Shown here one piece after another: positions 1-7,636 of a stretch of 25,228 bases of DNA. A program made the position numbers and the translations under genes. The stretch covers positions 1 through 25,228 of the forward strand of contig CAJGCI010000012.1 of the NCBI GenBank assembly GCA_904501855.1, written 5' to 3'. The stretch comes from Oscillospiraceae bacterium. GTDB taxonomy: Bacteria > Bacillota > Clostridia > Oscillospirales > Oscillospiraceae. The notes under the pieces were generated by a model. The model was given only the letters and a program-made list of their open reading frames with translations, did no database searches and was not told where the DNA came from. How positions within the stretch are numbered: the first letter of the stretch is position 1; each line of letters begins with the position of its first letter.

Positions 1-23
1 CTTTAAAAAGGAGTGTGGTCAAC

Positions 24-437
24 ATGGTTAAGATCATCATGGGTCTGAAAGGATCCGGCAAAACAAAACGTCTGGTAGATCTTGTTCGTGAGACCGTCGC
101 AGAAGACAACGGCGATGTAGTCGTCATTGAAAACAACAAAAATCTTACTTATGATATCCCCTATCAGGCACGTCTGATCGATACGAATGAATGCGGTATC
201 AAATCCTATGACCTGTTCAAAGGATTTATTCTGGGTCTTCATTCCGGAAACTACGATATCACGCATTTCTATGTCGATAATTTTCTGAAAATAGTTAAAG
301 ACACTTCCATGGAAGGCCTGGAAGAATTCCTGGTCTGGCTTGAGGAGTTTTCAAATAAAGAAAGCATTGAGTTTATCATGTCGATCTCTGCTGATCCTGA
401 AGCAGCTAGCGAAAAGATAAAAAGCTATATCATCTGA
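24..437 (+). CDS. Small P-loop ATP-binding protein (clostridial 'PilT-like' type)
   Basis: A 137-residue cytoplasmic protein with a Walker A motif GLKGSGKT at residues 7-14, right after the first beta strand (VKIIM). A hydrophobic strand ending in Asp (HFYVD, D85) could be Walker B. It is far shorter than a true PilT motor (about 350 residues) and lacks its Asp and His boxes, so the label 'twitching motility protein PilT' that such proteins often carry should not be read as a pilus function. Start: an in-frame GTG at 15 lies one base from the AAGGAG at 8-13, whereas ATG at 24 has 10 bases of spacing and gives the MVKIIMG start, so 24 is chosen. A strong terminator follows 10 bases after the stop. 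The upstream neighbour lies outside the window. The nucleotide-binding role is well supported; the cellular role is unknown. Confidence 0.85.
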   Translation: MVKIIMGLKGSGKTKRLVDLVRETVAEDNGDVVVIENNKNLTYDIPYQARLIDTNECGIKSYDLFKGFILGLHSGNYDITHFYVDNFLKIVKDTSMEGLEEFLVWLEEFSNKESIEFIMSISADPEAASEKIKSYII

Positions 438-447
438 AAATGATCAT

Positions 448-485
448 ACCGGCAGTTCAATCACTGAACTGCCGGTAATTTTTTT
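448..485 (+). terminator. Rho-independent terminator
   Basis: A perfect 12-bp stem (448-459 with 465-476), a 5-base loop and a run of seven T (479-485). It closes the small P-loop gene. The T run overlaps the stop codon of the convergent rqcP gene, so the hairpin lies just past both genes and may also stop transcripts arriving from the minus strand, where only a short T stretch follows. Confidence 0.9.
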
Positions 486-726
486 ACTCTATTTCACGGT
501 ACATGGCTGGAGCTTCCGCTTTGCCCACGTTATCTGCCACTTTCAGCACTTCCACCTTCAGCACACGCTGACCGAAGTGGATCTCGATGATATCACCGAC
601 TTTGACCTGATAGCTGGCTTTGACCTGCCGTCCGTTCACTACGATGCGGTCCCCGTCGCACGCCTCATTGGCCACAGTACGGCGCTTGATCAGGCGCGAT
701 ACCTTCAGGTATTTATCGATCCTCAT
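484..726 (-). CDS. rqcP: RqcP-type S4-domain RNA-binding protein
   Basis: An 80-residue protein that is essentially one S4 domain. MRIDKYLKVSRLIKRRT is the helical RNA-binding start, VNGRQVKASYQVKVGD the beta part, and the tail ends in the characteristic PAMYREIE. It closely resembles B. subtilis RqcP (YabO), which binds obstructed 50S subunits with peptidyl-tRNA and works with RqcH to add alanine tails during ribosome-associated quality control. The E. coli relative is Hsp15. Its ATG overlaps the mazG stop by four bases (ATGA), implying translational coupling. The order flippase-mazG-rqcP matches Bacillus yabM-yabN-yabO, which supports orthology. Function is by family; no rqcH is in this window. 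Confidence 0.92.
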   Translation of the reverse strand: MRIDKYLKVSRLIKRRTVANEACDGDRIVVNGRQVKASYQVKVGDIIEIHFGQRVLKVEVLKVADNVGKAEAPAMYREIE

Positions 727-1427
727 TTCTTTTCCTCCCAGTCTCTCACCTGGCCGGAGAAACGGTCACAGGCATCCTGCAGAGTCTTTTCCATATCGAT
801 TTTTCCATACAGCCGGGATACCAGAGAAAGCATGAATTCGGAATACACTTCTCCGATATCTTCCAGTTCTCCGTTTTCGATCTGTTTTACCAGCCGATCG
901 GCACTTCTTTCAAGATCGGGAAAAGCTTCATATCCGGCCTTTCCGGCCTTCTTTACCATCTTGCTCAGTCTCCAGATCGAAGGCAGTGTATGTGCCACAC
1001 CATCCACCGCATCTGCCGTGGAATGCTGGCCGTGCTCCTCCCGTTTGGCAGTTTCCCAAAGATCATATTTTTCCGCTCCGGTATATTCCTCGCGGTCTTT
1101 GAACACATGGGGATGCCTCTGGATCATCTTGGTGGCCACGGTATTACAGACATCATCAAAGGTGAAGTTTCCCTTCTCCTCTTCCATTGCGGAATGGAAC
1201 ACGACCTGCAGAAGCAGGTCTCCCAGCTCCTCTTTGAGGTCCGCCATATCATTCCGGTCAATGGCATCGCACACCTCATAGGCTTCTTCCAGGCAGTCCT
1301 GACGAATGCTCTCGTGAGTCTGAACACTGTCCCATGGACAGCCGGTCTCTTTATCACGAAGCGCCTTCATCACGCGGCGGAGGTCATCGATATCATGGAA
1401 ACGGTTGAGATCAAGTGTCTCATTCAT
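723..1427 (-). CDS. mazG: Nucleoside triphosphate pyrophosphohydrolase MazG
   Basis: 234 residues. MazG enzymes hydrolyse (d)NTPs to NMP and pyrophosphate, cleaning the nucleotide pool. The first MazG domain carries the family signature: CPWD at 30-33, then QTHESI, EEAYE at 47-51 and EELGD at 66-70, which provide the Mg-binding acidic residues. The second, C-terminal repeat is weaker (EDIGE in place of EExGD), as is common in the two-domain form. The YabN-type N-terminal methylase domain of Bacillus is absent. Start ATG at 1427 is preceded by AAAGGAG nine bases upstream. The gene lies 14 bases behind the flippase gene and overlaps rqcP by four bases, so the three are one operon. Confidence 0.95.
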   Translation of the reverse strand: MNETLDLNRFHDIDDLRRVMKALRDKETGCPWDSVQTHESIRQDCLEEAYEVCDAIDRNDMADLKEELGDLLLQVVFHSAMEEEKGNFTFDDVCNTVATKMIQRHPHVFKDREEYTGAEKYDLWETAKREEHGQHSTADAVDGVAHTLPSIWRLSKMVKKAGKAGYEAFPDLERSADRLVKQIENGELEDIGEVYSEFMLSLVSRLYGKIDMEKTLQDACDRFSGQVRDWEEKK

Positions 1428-1441
1428 GAATTCATTCTCCT

Positions 1442-3058
1442 TTATTCGGCACTCTTCAGGTGCAGATAGCGGGCGATCTTGTCTCCCTTGGGAATCAGGC
1501 TCATATCCTCCTTGGTGATGGCCCGGGTCTGAACCACGGCGATCACATACACCACGACAGCAACTGCCACGCAGAACAGCATGCAGATGAGCGTCTCCAG
1601 CCGGGATTCTCCGCGGATCACAAGACGGATCAGGTAATAGGATCCCAGTGCAAAGGCGCCCATGATCAGGCTGCTGACAAGAGGCTTCGGAACAATGCGT
1701 GCAAGACTGGGCTTGTACTCATAGTGTTTCCGGATAAAGATATGGTTCATGATGCAGATCACGGCATAGCAAAGGATCGTTCCGATGGGGGCTCCATAGA
1801 TATTGATGGAAGGAATCGCCACCAGGAACCAGTCCACCGTGATCTTGATAAGACCTCCGGTAAAGAGAGACACGATGGTCAGCTTCTCATTGCCGTGTGC
1901 CTGAAGGATGGCATTCTGGACCAGAGAAAAACATACGAAAAACGATGCCAGTCCCATGATGGCAAGAAGTCTCGGACCGGAAGAATGGCTTCCGTGATAC
2001 AGCGTATCCATAATGGGTGCTGCCAGAACCGCAAGACCGATGCCCATGGGCATGCAGATATCCAGTGTGATGCGCAGTGCATCCTCGGATGTCTTGCCCG
2101 CGTTTTTATAGTCTTTGACCACCATGTACGCCGCAATGGACGGAACAATGGAGATGACCAGCGGTGTCACGAATGCAGCAGGAAGATTATACAGCGTCTG
2201 CGCCTTGCTGAACACACCGAACAGGACCGCGGAGTCATGAGGGCTGAAACCGGCGGCCATCTGAAGTCGGTTGTTGATAAATTTCGTATCGATAAGGCTG
2301 ATCAGGCTCATGCCGGAAGATCCGATGGTAATGGGAATTCCGATGCTCAGAAGACGTTTGAGCGTATCCGAGCTAGACATCGGCGTATCCGTACACTCTT
2401 CCCTATCCGGATCATGATAATTGCGGCGTTTATACAGATACATATAGATCAGCACCGCAAAACCGCCTGCCGTCACGCCGAAAGTGGCGCCGGAACAAGC
2501 AATTTCCACGGTCCTTCCCTGCCGCACGAAGAAAATAGCCAGTGCAAGTCCCACGATGACCTTCACGAGCACTTCAATTACCTGCCCGATGGTGGTGGGA
2601 GTCATATTCTTATGGCCCTGGCAGTAGCCGCGGTAGGCACTGACGACACAGACAAACAGGATGCCCGGTGCGATGGTATAGATACTCGCAGCCGCTTCCG
2701 GGCGATCCAGAAGGTTCGCCAGATTCTGCGGGAACAGGAACATGATGCACGCAGATATGAAGCCGATCACTAGGAATGTCCACCAGGAAACGGAGAACGT
2801 TCGTCGAACCTGCATATAATGCCCCTGTTCATGCGCTTCCGCCACCATGCGGGACATAGCCACCGGCAGGCCCGCTGTCGTCATGGTCAGAAACACATTG
2901 TAGACCGAATACGCGGAATAGAAATAAGCGTATCCGTCATCCCCAAGGATATTGCCAAGGGGGATCTTGTATATGGCACCGAGTATCTTGGTGATAATAA
3001 CACCGGCAGTAAGGATTACTGCTCCGTGAAGGAAGTTTTGTTCCTTTGGTTTTGCCAA
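1442..3058 (-). CDS. SpoVB/YabM-type polysaccharide or lipid-linked precursor flippase (MOP superfamily)
   Basis: A 538-residue integral membrane protein with about 14 hydrophobic segments, typical in length for the SpoVB/MurJ/Wzx-like branch of the MOP (MATE-like) superfamily, which flips lipid-linked sugars. The N-terminus (FLHGAVILTAGVIITKILGAIYKIPLGNILG) is the SpoVB-type signature. Start is a TTG at 3058 with GGAGG nine bases upstream; no ATG in frame lies nearby. Gene order with mazG and rqcP matches Bacillus yabM (spoVB-like) rather than murJ. It is the first gene of the three-gene minus-strand operon, with a candidate promoter at 3116-3144. Whether the substrate is lipid II, a spore cortex precursor or another polysaccharide cannot be told from sequence. 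Confidence 0.9.
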   Translation of the reverse strand: MAKPKEQNFLHGAVILTAGVIITKILGAIYKIPLGNILGDDGYAYFYSAYSVYNVFLTMTTAGLPVAMSRMVAEAHEQGHYMQVRRTFSVSWWTFLVIGFISACIMFLFPQNLANLLDRPEAAASIYTIAPGILFVCVVSAYRGYCQGHKNMTPTTIGQVIEVLVKVIVGLALAIFFVRQGRTVEIACSGATFGVTAGGFAVLIYMYLYKRRNYHDPDREECTDTPMSSSDTLKRLLSIGIPITIGSSGMSLISLIDTKFINNRLQMAAGFSPHDSAVLFGVFSKAQTLYNLPAAFVTPLVISIVPSIAAYMVVKDYKNAGKTSEDALRITLDICMPMGIGLAVLAAPIMDTLYHGSHSSGPRLLAIMGLASFFVCFSLVQNAILQAHGNEKLTIVSLFTGGLIKITVDWFLVAIPSINIYGAPIGTILCYAVICIMNHIFIRKHYEYKPSLARIVPKPLVSSLIMGAFALGSYYLIRLVIRGESRLETLICMLFCVAVAVVVYVIAVVQTRAITKEDMSLIPKGDKIARYLHLKSAE

Positions 3059-3115
3059 TGTCTTCTACCTCCGACATATTGTTAAAATACATAAATTAAT
3101 GATCTAAGCTTATTC

Positions 3116-3144
3116 AATTTACACTAAAAGTATGAATATTTCAA
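3116..3144 (-). promoter_or_regulatory. Candidate sigma-A promoter of the flippase-mazG-rqcP operon
   Basis: On the minus strand TTGAAA (-35, 3139-3144) is followed after 17 bases by TAAATT (-10, 3116-3121). The -35 matches 5 of 6 and the -10 only 4 of 6. It lies about 60 bases before the TTG start of the flippase gene and after the GAPDH terminator, the only place such a promoter could be. Confidence 0.4.
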
Positions 3145-3174
3145 TTCTTATCTCGAAATTTGTGCTATAGCGAC

Positions 3175-3210
3175 AAAAAAGTGCTCATTGCAGAATCTGC
3201 AATGAGCACT
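3175..3210 (-). terminator. Rho-independent terminator of the GAPDH gene
   Basis: A perfect 14-bp stem (3180-3193 with 3197-3210) with a 3-base loop, followed on the minus strand by a T run (AAAAAA at 3175-3180 on the plus strand). It begins 19 bases after the GAPDH stop codon and separates that gene from the flippase operon. Confidence 0.93.
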
Positions 3211-3229
3211 CTTTAATTGTGAATACAAA

Positions 3230-4261
3230 TCAGGCTTTTCTTACGCTGTCGATGTGACGGGTGAGATCGAGCATCTTGTTGGAGAAGCCCCACTCGTTGT
3301 CGTACCATGCGACGAGCTTGACGAAGTTGCCGTTCAGGGCGATACCGGCCTGTGCATCGAAGATGGAGGTGTGCGGATCGGTGCGGAAGTCGCAGGAGAC
3401 GACCTGATCATCGACATACTCCAGAACACCCTTCATCGGTCCTTCGGAAGCAGCCTTGACGGCAGCGCAGATCTCTTCGTAGGTGGCGGCCTTCTCGAGA
3501 CGGACGGTCAGGTCAACGACGGAGACGTCCGGAGCCGGGATACGCATGGACATGCCGGTGAGTTTGCCGTTCAGGGACGGGATTACCTTGCCGACAGCCT
3601 TGGCTGCGCCGGTGCTGGAGGGGATGATGTTGTTGTAGATGGAACGAGCGCCGCGCAGATCCTTCTTCTTCGGGAAGCCGTCCACGATGGCCTGAGTGGC
3701 GGTGGAAGCGTGCACGGTGGTCATGAGGCCCTCGATGATGCCGAAGTTGTCGTGGACAACCTTGGCCAGAGGAGCCAGGCAGTTCGTGGTGCAGGAAGCG
3801 TTGGAGACGAACTGCATATCGGGGGTGTACTTGTCAAGGTTTACGCCGCAGACGAACATCGGGGTGTCGTCCTTTGCGGGGCCGGACATGATGACGACCT
3901 TGGCGCCGGCGTCAACGTGTGCCTGAGCCTGTTCCTTGGTCAGATACACGCCAGTGCACTCCAGGACATATTCTACGCCCAGCTCGCCCCAGGGGATGAG
4001 AGAAGCGTCACGATAGGACTTGTCAGAGAGAATCTTGACGACCTTGCCGTTGACGGTGACAGTGCTGTCCTCATCATTTCCGACGACTTCGCCGTCGAAG
4101 CGGCCGTGGACGGAATCATACTTCACGCAGTAAGCGATGTGGGTAGCGGGATGACCGGGGGCGTTGATGGCAACGACCTCGATATCGTCGGACTTGATGG
4201 CGGCGCGAAAAGCCAGAGAGCCAATGCGGCCAAAACCGTTAATACCAACTTTAATACTCAT
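3230..4261 (-). CDS. gap: Type I glyceraldehyde-3-phosphate dehydrogenase
   Basis: 343 residues, normal for the family. It catalyses reversible phosphorylating oxidation of glyceraldehyde 3-phosphate in glycolysis and gluconeogenesis. Visible features are the Rossmann start INGFGRIG (7-14), the catalytic cysteine in SNASCTTNC (Cys157), the His of TTVHA (His184), the phosphate-binding SSTGAAKAVGKV and WYDNEWG near the end. The residue after the second strand, normally Asp in NAD-specific enzymes (…IND), is Ala34 here (VVAINAPG). Bacillus GapB, the NADP-preferring gluconeogenic enzyme, has the same change, so cofactor preference may not be strict NAD. Start ATG has GGAGG seven bases upstream. 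The gene is monocistronic: own promoter candidate, own terminator. Confidence 0.97.
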   Translation of the reverse strand: MSIKVGINGFGRIGSLAFRAAIKSDDIEVVAINAPGHPATHIAYCVKYDSVHGRFDGEVVGNDEDSTVTVNGKVVKILSDKSYRDASLIPWGELGVEYVLECTGVYLTKEQAQAHVDAGAKVVIMSGPAKDDTPMFVCGVNLDKYTPDMQFVSNASCTTNCLAPLAKVVHDNFGIIEGLMTTVHASTATQAIVDGFPKKKDLRGARSIYNNIIPSSTGAAKAVGKVIPSLNGKLTGMSMRIPAPDVSVVDLTVRLEKAATYEEICAAVKAASEGPMKGVLEYVDDQVVSCDFRTDPHTSIFDAQAGIALNGNFVKLVAWYDNEWGFSNKMLDLTRHIDSVRKA

Positions 4262-4311
4262 GTTTGTTCCTCCATTAGTATATAATTATTTTTTTAACTA
4301 TCTGCAGATTC

Positions 4312-4340
4312 AGTGTATCACAAAAAGCAAGATAAAACAA
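4312..4340 (-). promoter_or_regulatory. Candidate promoter of the GAPDH gene
   Basis: On the minus strand TTGTTT (4335-4340), 17 bases, then TACACT (4312-4317) preceded by TG one base away, i.e. an extended -10. Individual hexamers are imperfect but the spacing is ideal. It would give a leader of about 45 bases. The rest of the 4262-4408 gap is AT-rich and holds no clear terminator for tatD beyond a weak A/T-paired hairpin near 4360-4390. Confidence 0.4.
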
Positions 4341-4408
4341 TAAAGACCCCTTACAAAAAAAGCTCGTTGTTTTGTCTTTTTTTCACTTTTTATTGTGGAT
4401 TATTACCA

Positions 4409-5173
4409 TTAATCCGGAATATGGAAGAGTCTTTTCCCGTTTTCAGTAGTAATATCCCGGATCGTCTCGGGAGAACAGCCCTTTATCTCGGCGATCTTAT
4501 CTATGATATAAGGCAGGTTTCTGGAATCATTTCTTCTTCCCCGCATGGGCACCGGAGACAGATACGGGCTGTCCGTTTCCACCAGGATACGCTCCAGCGG
4601 ACAGATCTCCAGGACCGAGATGGCCTTCTTGTTGTTCTTATATGTGATCGGCCCGTCAAATCCAAGGTACCAGCCTCGGTTCAGCAGTTCCTCCGCCATC
4701 TCTGCACTGCCGCTGTAACAGTGAAAGACACCGGTTACTTCCGGATAGTTCCGGACCATGTTCAGACAGTCTCCGTGCGCTTCCCTGTCATGGATGATCA
4801 CCGGTTTTCCGGTCTCCACGGCCCACTCCATCTGCATACGGAATACCATCTTCTGCAGTTCTCTCTGGGATTTGTCCCAGTAGTAGTCCAGACCGATCTC
4901 GCCGATGGCAACACATTTCTGGTGTCCCAGCAGCATGAACAGCTGTTCCAGCTCATCCAGAGAACTGTCCCCTACTTCCTCCGGGTGAAGACCGACTGCA
5001 GTATATACAAAATCATATTTCTCGCTGAGTTTCAGAGAGTTGAGACTGGACTGGAAATCGCAGCCGGGGTCCAGGACCAGAGACACGTCGTGGTTCTTCA
5101 GATCCTGAAATATCACGTCAAGGTCATCCTTGAAGCTTTCATCGTCATAATGAGCATGTGTATCAAAAATCAT
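4409..5173 (-). CDS. tatD: TatD family metal-dependent hydrolase (DNase)
   Basis: 254 residues from the chosen start. TatD proteins are TIM-barrel, two-metal hydrolases with 3'-5' DNase activity. The metal ligands are visible: HAHYDD at the N-terminus (HxH), Glu in GEIGLDYY, His in VIIHDREAH, His in FHCYSG, and Asp in VETDSPYL. The reading frame stays open 17 codons further upstream, but ATG at 5173 starts the conserved MIFDTHAHYDD and has GAGGAAG seven to eight bases before it, so 5173 is preferred. It is divergent from the DUF364 gene with only 55 bases between them. The physiological substrate is not shown by the sequence. Confidence 0.95.
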   Translation of the reverse strand: MIFDTHAHYDDESFKDDLDVIFQDLKNHDVSLVLDPGCDFQSSLNSLKLSEKYDFVYTAVGLHPEEVGDSSLDELEQLFMLLGHQKCVAIGEIGLDYYWDKSQRELQKMVFRMQMEWAVETGKPVIIHDREAHGDCLNMVRNYPEVTGVFHCYSGSAEMAEELLNRGWYLGFDGPITYKNNKKAISVLEICPLERILVETDSPYLSPVPMRGRRNDSRNLPYIIDKIAEIKGCSPETIRDITTENGKRLFHIPD

Positions 5174-5228
5174 GGAACTTCCTCTTCCGTCACGATATAA
5201 TAAGATAACAACTGTCAGGAGCAAATCT
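5174..5228 (+). promoter_or_regulatory. Divergent promoter region between tatD and the DUF364 gene
   Basis: The 55-base gap holds a perfect TATAAT on the plus strand at 5196-5201, 27 bases before the DUF364 start. Its -35 would lie over the tatD start codon and is poor. On the minus strand a TATTAT can be paired with a TTGCTC 16 bases upstream, which would serve tatD. Both readings are weak on one hexamer, so only the presence of divergent promoters is inferred. Confidence 0.4.
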
Positions 5229-5978
5229 ATGAACTATCATCCGATATATGATGAAATACTGGAGTCGCTGGACCACGATCTTGAGATCCGGGAAATCCGC
5301 ATCGGAGCCTCCTGGGTCGCCACGGTGCTGGAAGACGGCAGCTGCGGGATCGCCGCAAAACTGTACGAACGCCCCACCGCGTCGTTAGAGGATCTCCTCG
5401 GCAAAAAGCGCAAAGCACATCTTCTCGGCAAGGAACTTGTGCGGGATGATCCGTTTCTTGCCGTGCTGTCTCTATCGGCCGTAAATGCATGTCTGAATAC
5501 CACAGGGCGTGTTTCGGATTTCCATGCTGCAGCCGACCAGGATACCTGCTGTATGCGGGGATTTGATGTTGCCGGGAAAAAGGTTGCCGTCATCGGCCAC
5601 ATGAGCCGGACGCGTGATCAGATCCTCAAGGAATTACACCCGGAACAGGTCTATATGTTTGATATGGACCCGGCACGGGGAGATCTTCCGGTGGAAAAAG
5701 AGCCGGAACTGCTTCCCGAATGTGCGGCTGTGGTCATCACCGGTACCACGCTGATCAATCACACGATCGGAGAAATCCTTCAGTGGTCCGGAGATGCCGT
5801 TCATATCTTTACCGGTCCCTCGGTCCCCTTCCTTCCCGATTTCACCAGCGTCGATCAGATCCACGGGATGGTATTAACGAAAACGGATGAGTTCCTTGCG
5901 TGGAACCGGTCTCATGCCGGGTCACCACTGCCCTATTCTCAGACATTTCTTTTAAAAACACCGTTTACAGATGAATAA
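5229..5978 (+). CDS. DUF4213/DUF364 protein (putative heavy-metal chelation family)
   Basis: 249 residues. The N-terminal third matches the DUF4213 layout (IRIGASWVATVLEDGSCGIA), and the rest is the Rossmann-like DUF364 domain: KVAVIGHM, the hallmark TGTTLINHTI, and GPSVPFLP corresponding to the usual GPStPl.P. Family members have a proposed role in metal or metallocofactor handling, based on a structural-genomics structure; no activity is established. Start ATG at 5229 has AGGAG seven bases upstream; a longer frame from 5172 would overlap the tatD start and lacks such a site. The gene stands alone, divergent from tatD, and its last 14 bases overlap the end of the convergent reductase gene. 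No metal transporter lies nearby. Confidence 0.85.
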   Translation: MNYHPIYDEILESLDHDLEIREIRIGASWVATVLEDGSCGIAAKLYERPTASLEDLLGKKRKAHLLGKELVRDDPFLAVLSLSAVNACLNTTGRVSDFHAAADQDTCCMRGFDVAGKKVAVIGHMSRTRDQILKELHPEQVYMFDMDPARGDLPVEKEPELLPECAAVVITGTTLINHTIGEILQWSGDAVHIFTGPSVPFLPDFTSVDQIHGMVLTKTDEFLAWNRSHAGSPLPYSQTFLLKTPFTDE

Positions 5979-6699
5979 AACCTCCGTCACAGGTCAGGAC
6001 CTGTCCTGTGACAAACGCAGCACCATCGGATGCCAGATATGAAACTGCAGCGGCGATATCTTCCGGCCGACCCAGTCGTCCAAGAGGCGTATCGTCTGCC
6101 AGTTCCTTCAGCGTCTCATCTCCCAGGACTTTCACCATGTCCGTATCGATGACGCCCGGTGCCACGCAGTTGACTCGGATCCCGGACAATGCCAGTTCTG
6201 CAGCCATGGATTTAGTCAGGCCGATCACCGCATGTTTGGATGACGCATAAACCGATTCACAGCTTGCTCCGTGCATTCCCCAGATGGAGGAAGTGTTGAT
6301 GATGCATCCGCTCTTGCGGTGAAGCATATCCGGAAGTACTGCCTGGACGGTGTGAAGGATCCCTTTCACATTCACCGCAAAGATACGGTCCCACAGTTCA
6401 TCCCGGATATCCTGGATCTGACACTGCTCGGCGATCCCCGCGTTGTTAACAAGCACGTCCACCGGTCCGAACTTTGCCCGAACTGCTTCCACCATGGCAT
6501 CCACTTCACTTTTCACGGAGACATCCGCCCGGTATGCCATTGCGCGGAAGCCCTCCGCATTCAGCTTTGCGGAAAGTTCCTCTGCAAGGTCCATCCGTTC
6601 CACACAGTTGATGCAGACAGAAAAACCGTCCCGGGCAAGACGCTCCGCCTCTGCCCGGCCGATTCCTCTGGATGCACCGGTTATTATCGCTGTTTTCAT
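5965..6699 (-). CDS. Short-chain dehydrogenase/reductase, FabG/YmfI-like
   Basis: 244 residues, classical SDR. Cofactor loop TGASRGIG (7-14), NNAG (85-88), Asn110, and the catalytic Ser138, Tyr151 and Lys155 (YASSK) are all present, followed by VAPGVIDTDM. It resembles FabG (3-oxoacyl-ACP reductase), but no fab genes are near. The stretch WGMHGASCESVY around Tyr151 resembles the WGxxGASCExxY of B. subtilis YmfI, the EF-P 5-aminopentanone reductase, so that role is an alternative. Start: ATG at 6699 gives the canonical MKTAIITG. A GTG at 6747 with GAGGAA six bases upstream would add 16 residues but lies inside a hairpin. The gene follows plsC on the same strand and overlaps the DUF364 gene tail-to-tail by 14 bases. 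Confidence 0.9.
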   Translation of the reverse strand: MKTAIITGASRGIGRAEAERLARDGFSVCINCVERMDLAEELSAKLNAEGFRAMAYRADVSVKSEVDAMVEAVRAKFGPVDVLVNNAGIAEQCQIQDIRDELWDRIFAVNVKGILHTVQAVLPDMLHRKSGCIINTSSIWGMHGASCESVYASSKHAVIGLTKSMAAELALSGIRVNCVAPGVIDTDMVKVLGDETLKELADDTPLGRLGRPEDIAAAVSYLASDGAAFVTGQVLTCDGGFIHL

Positions 6700-6721
6700 A
6701 TCTCGCAAAAACCTTTCAATC

Positions 6722-6764
6722 AAAAAGCCGACGAACGCAGAACACACTTCGTTCCTCGGCTTTT
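6722..6764 (-). terminator. Terminator-like hairpin between plsC and the SDR gene
   Basis: On the minus strand AAAAGCCGA pairs with TCGGCTTTT, with a further GAACG/CGTTC pairing after one G-G mismatch and a 12-base loop, then a T run. It starts 5 bases after the plsC stop and ends 22 bases before the ATG of the SDR gene. The arms are nearly symmetric, so it may also act on plus-strand transcripts running out of the DUF364 gene. Confidence 0.75.
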
Positions 6765-6769
6765 ATTCA

Positions 6770-7609
6770 TTACATTCCGGGATCTTCACCCTTGGATCGG
6801 ATAAAATCTGCAATGACCTCTTTGGTATAATCCGAAAGCTCAACAGATTTCATGGATTTTACCTTTTCACCATCCACAACTTCCAGAATATCAATATAAA
6901 CTTTGGAGATGCTCCAGAAATGGTATTTTACGGTCTCTGTGCCCCGTACAGCCGCGATCACCAGCGGACAGCCTGCCTTCTGGGCGATCTTAAAGGAGCC
7001 CGCATGGAATTCTCCCATCTGCTGGGATTTGCTTCGGGTTCCTTCCGGATAGATGCCAATGGAAACGATATCATTTTTGATATAGCTGGTCGCCTGCTGA
7101 ATGGTCTTGATGGCATTCCGGGCATTCTCACGGTCGATGGACATGAAGCACCATTCATGGATCATCTTCCCTATGGCCGGGATCTTCAAGTTGCTGATTT
7201 TGGAGATGAATGCAATATTATAGTCGCGCAGCTTATCCATGACCACGATGGGGTCAAGATTGGATCGATGGTTGGATACGAACAAAAACCTTTTGTCCGT
7301 AGGTATTTTCTCCCGTCCGGTGGTAATCACACGGATTCCGGAAATGTACAGAACAAATGCTGCAAATTCCTGGCAGATGAACACTCCAAAGGGACTGGGA
7401 CGTTCCTTCACCTCGTCAACGTTGATATGCAATGTGCTGAGATAAGCAATGAGCAGAAAAAGGAACAGTGCTACCGCGAAAAAGACGAACAGCAGCACGA
7501 TAGGCACCCAGAACCAGTACCAGTGTGCCAGCAGATGCTGCGAGATCGTTATCCAGCAGGTGCAGCAAATGCTGAAAACTGCGAATGCAATGACAAAGAC
7601 CAACGTCAC
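6770..7609 (-). CDS. plsC: 1-acyl-sn-glycerol-3-phosphate acyltransferase (PlsC family)
   Basis: 279 residues. PlsC-family enzymes acylate lysophosphatidic acid to phosphatidic acid in membrane phospholipid synthesis. Two hydrophobic segments occupy about residues 1-25 and 30-55, anchoring the protein. The acyltransferase motifs follow in order: NHRSNLDP (the HX4D catalytic box), a CFMSIDR stretch, YPEGTRSKS (motif III, EGTRS) and the proline motif CPLVIAAVRGTE. Start: GTG at 7609 is only two bases from the AAGAAGG, while a TTG two codons further in has eight bases of spacing; either is possible and the product differs by two residues. A near-consensus promoter lies upstream and a terminator hairpin directly downstream. 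Confidence 0.92.
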   Translation of the reverse strand: MTLVFVIAFAVFSICCTCWITISQHLLAHWYWFWVPIVLLFVFFAVALFLFLLIAYLSTLHINVDEVKERPSPFGVFICQEFAAFVLYISGIRVITTGREKIPTDKRFLFVSNHRSNLDPIVVMDKLRDYNIAFISKISNLKIPAIGKMIHEWCFMSIDRENARNAIKTIQQATSYIKNDIVSIGIYPEGTRSKSQQMGEFHAGSFKIAQKAGCPLVIAAVRGTETVKYHFWSISKVYIDILEVVDGEKVKSMKSVELSDYTKEVIADFIRSKGEDPGM

Positions 7610-7636
7610 AACCTTCTTTTCTGTCTATTTTCTCAT

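Noticed and set aside
1460..2773. Open frame of 437 codons on the plus strand opposite the flippase gene
   Set aside because: Highly charged, His- and Asp-rich translation typical of antisense to a membrane protein; the minus strand has a clear operon with ribosome binding sites.
3254..4285. 343-codon frame opposite the GAPDH gene
   Set aside because: Gly/Asp/Val-rich shadow of a highly conserved gene; no start signal.
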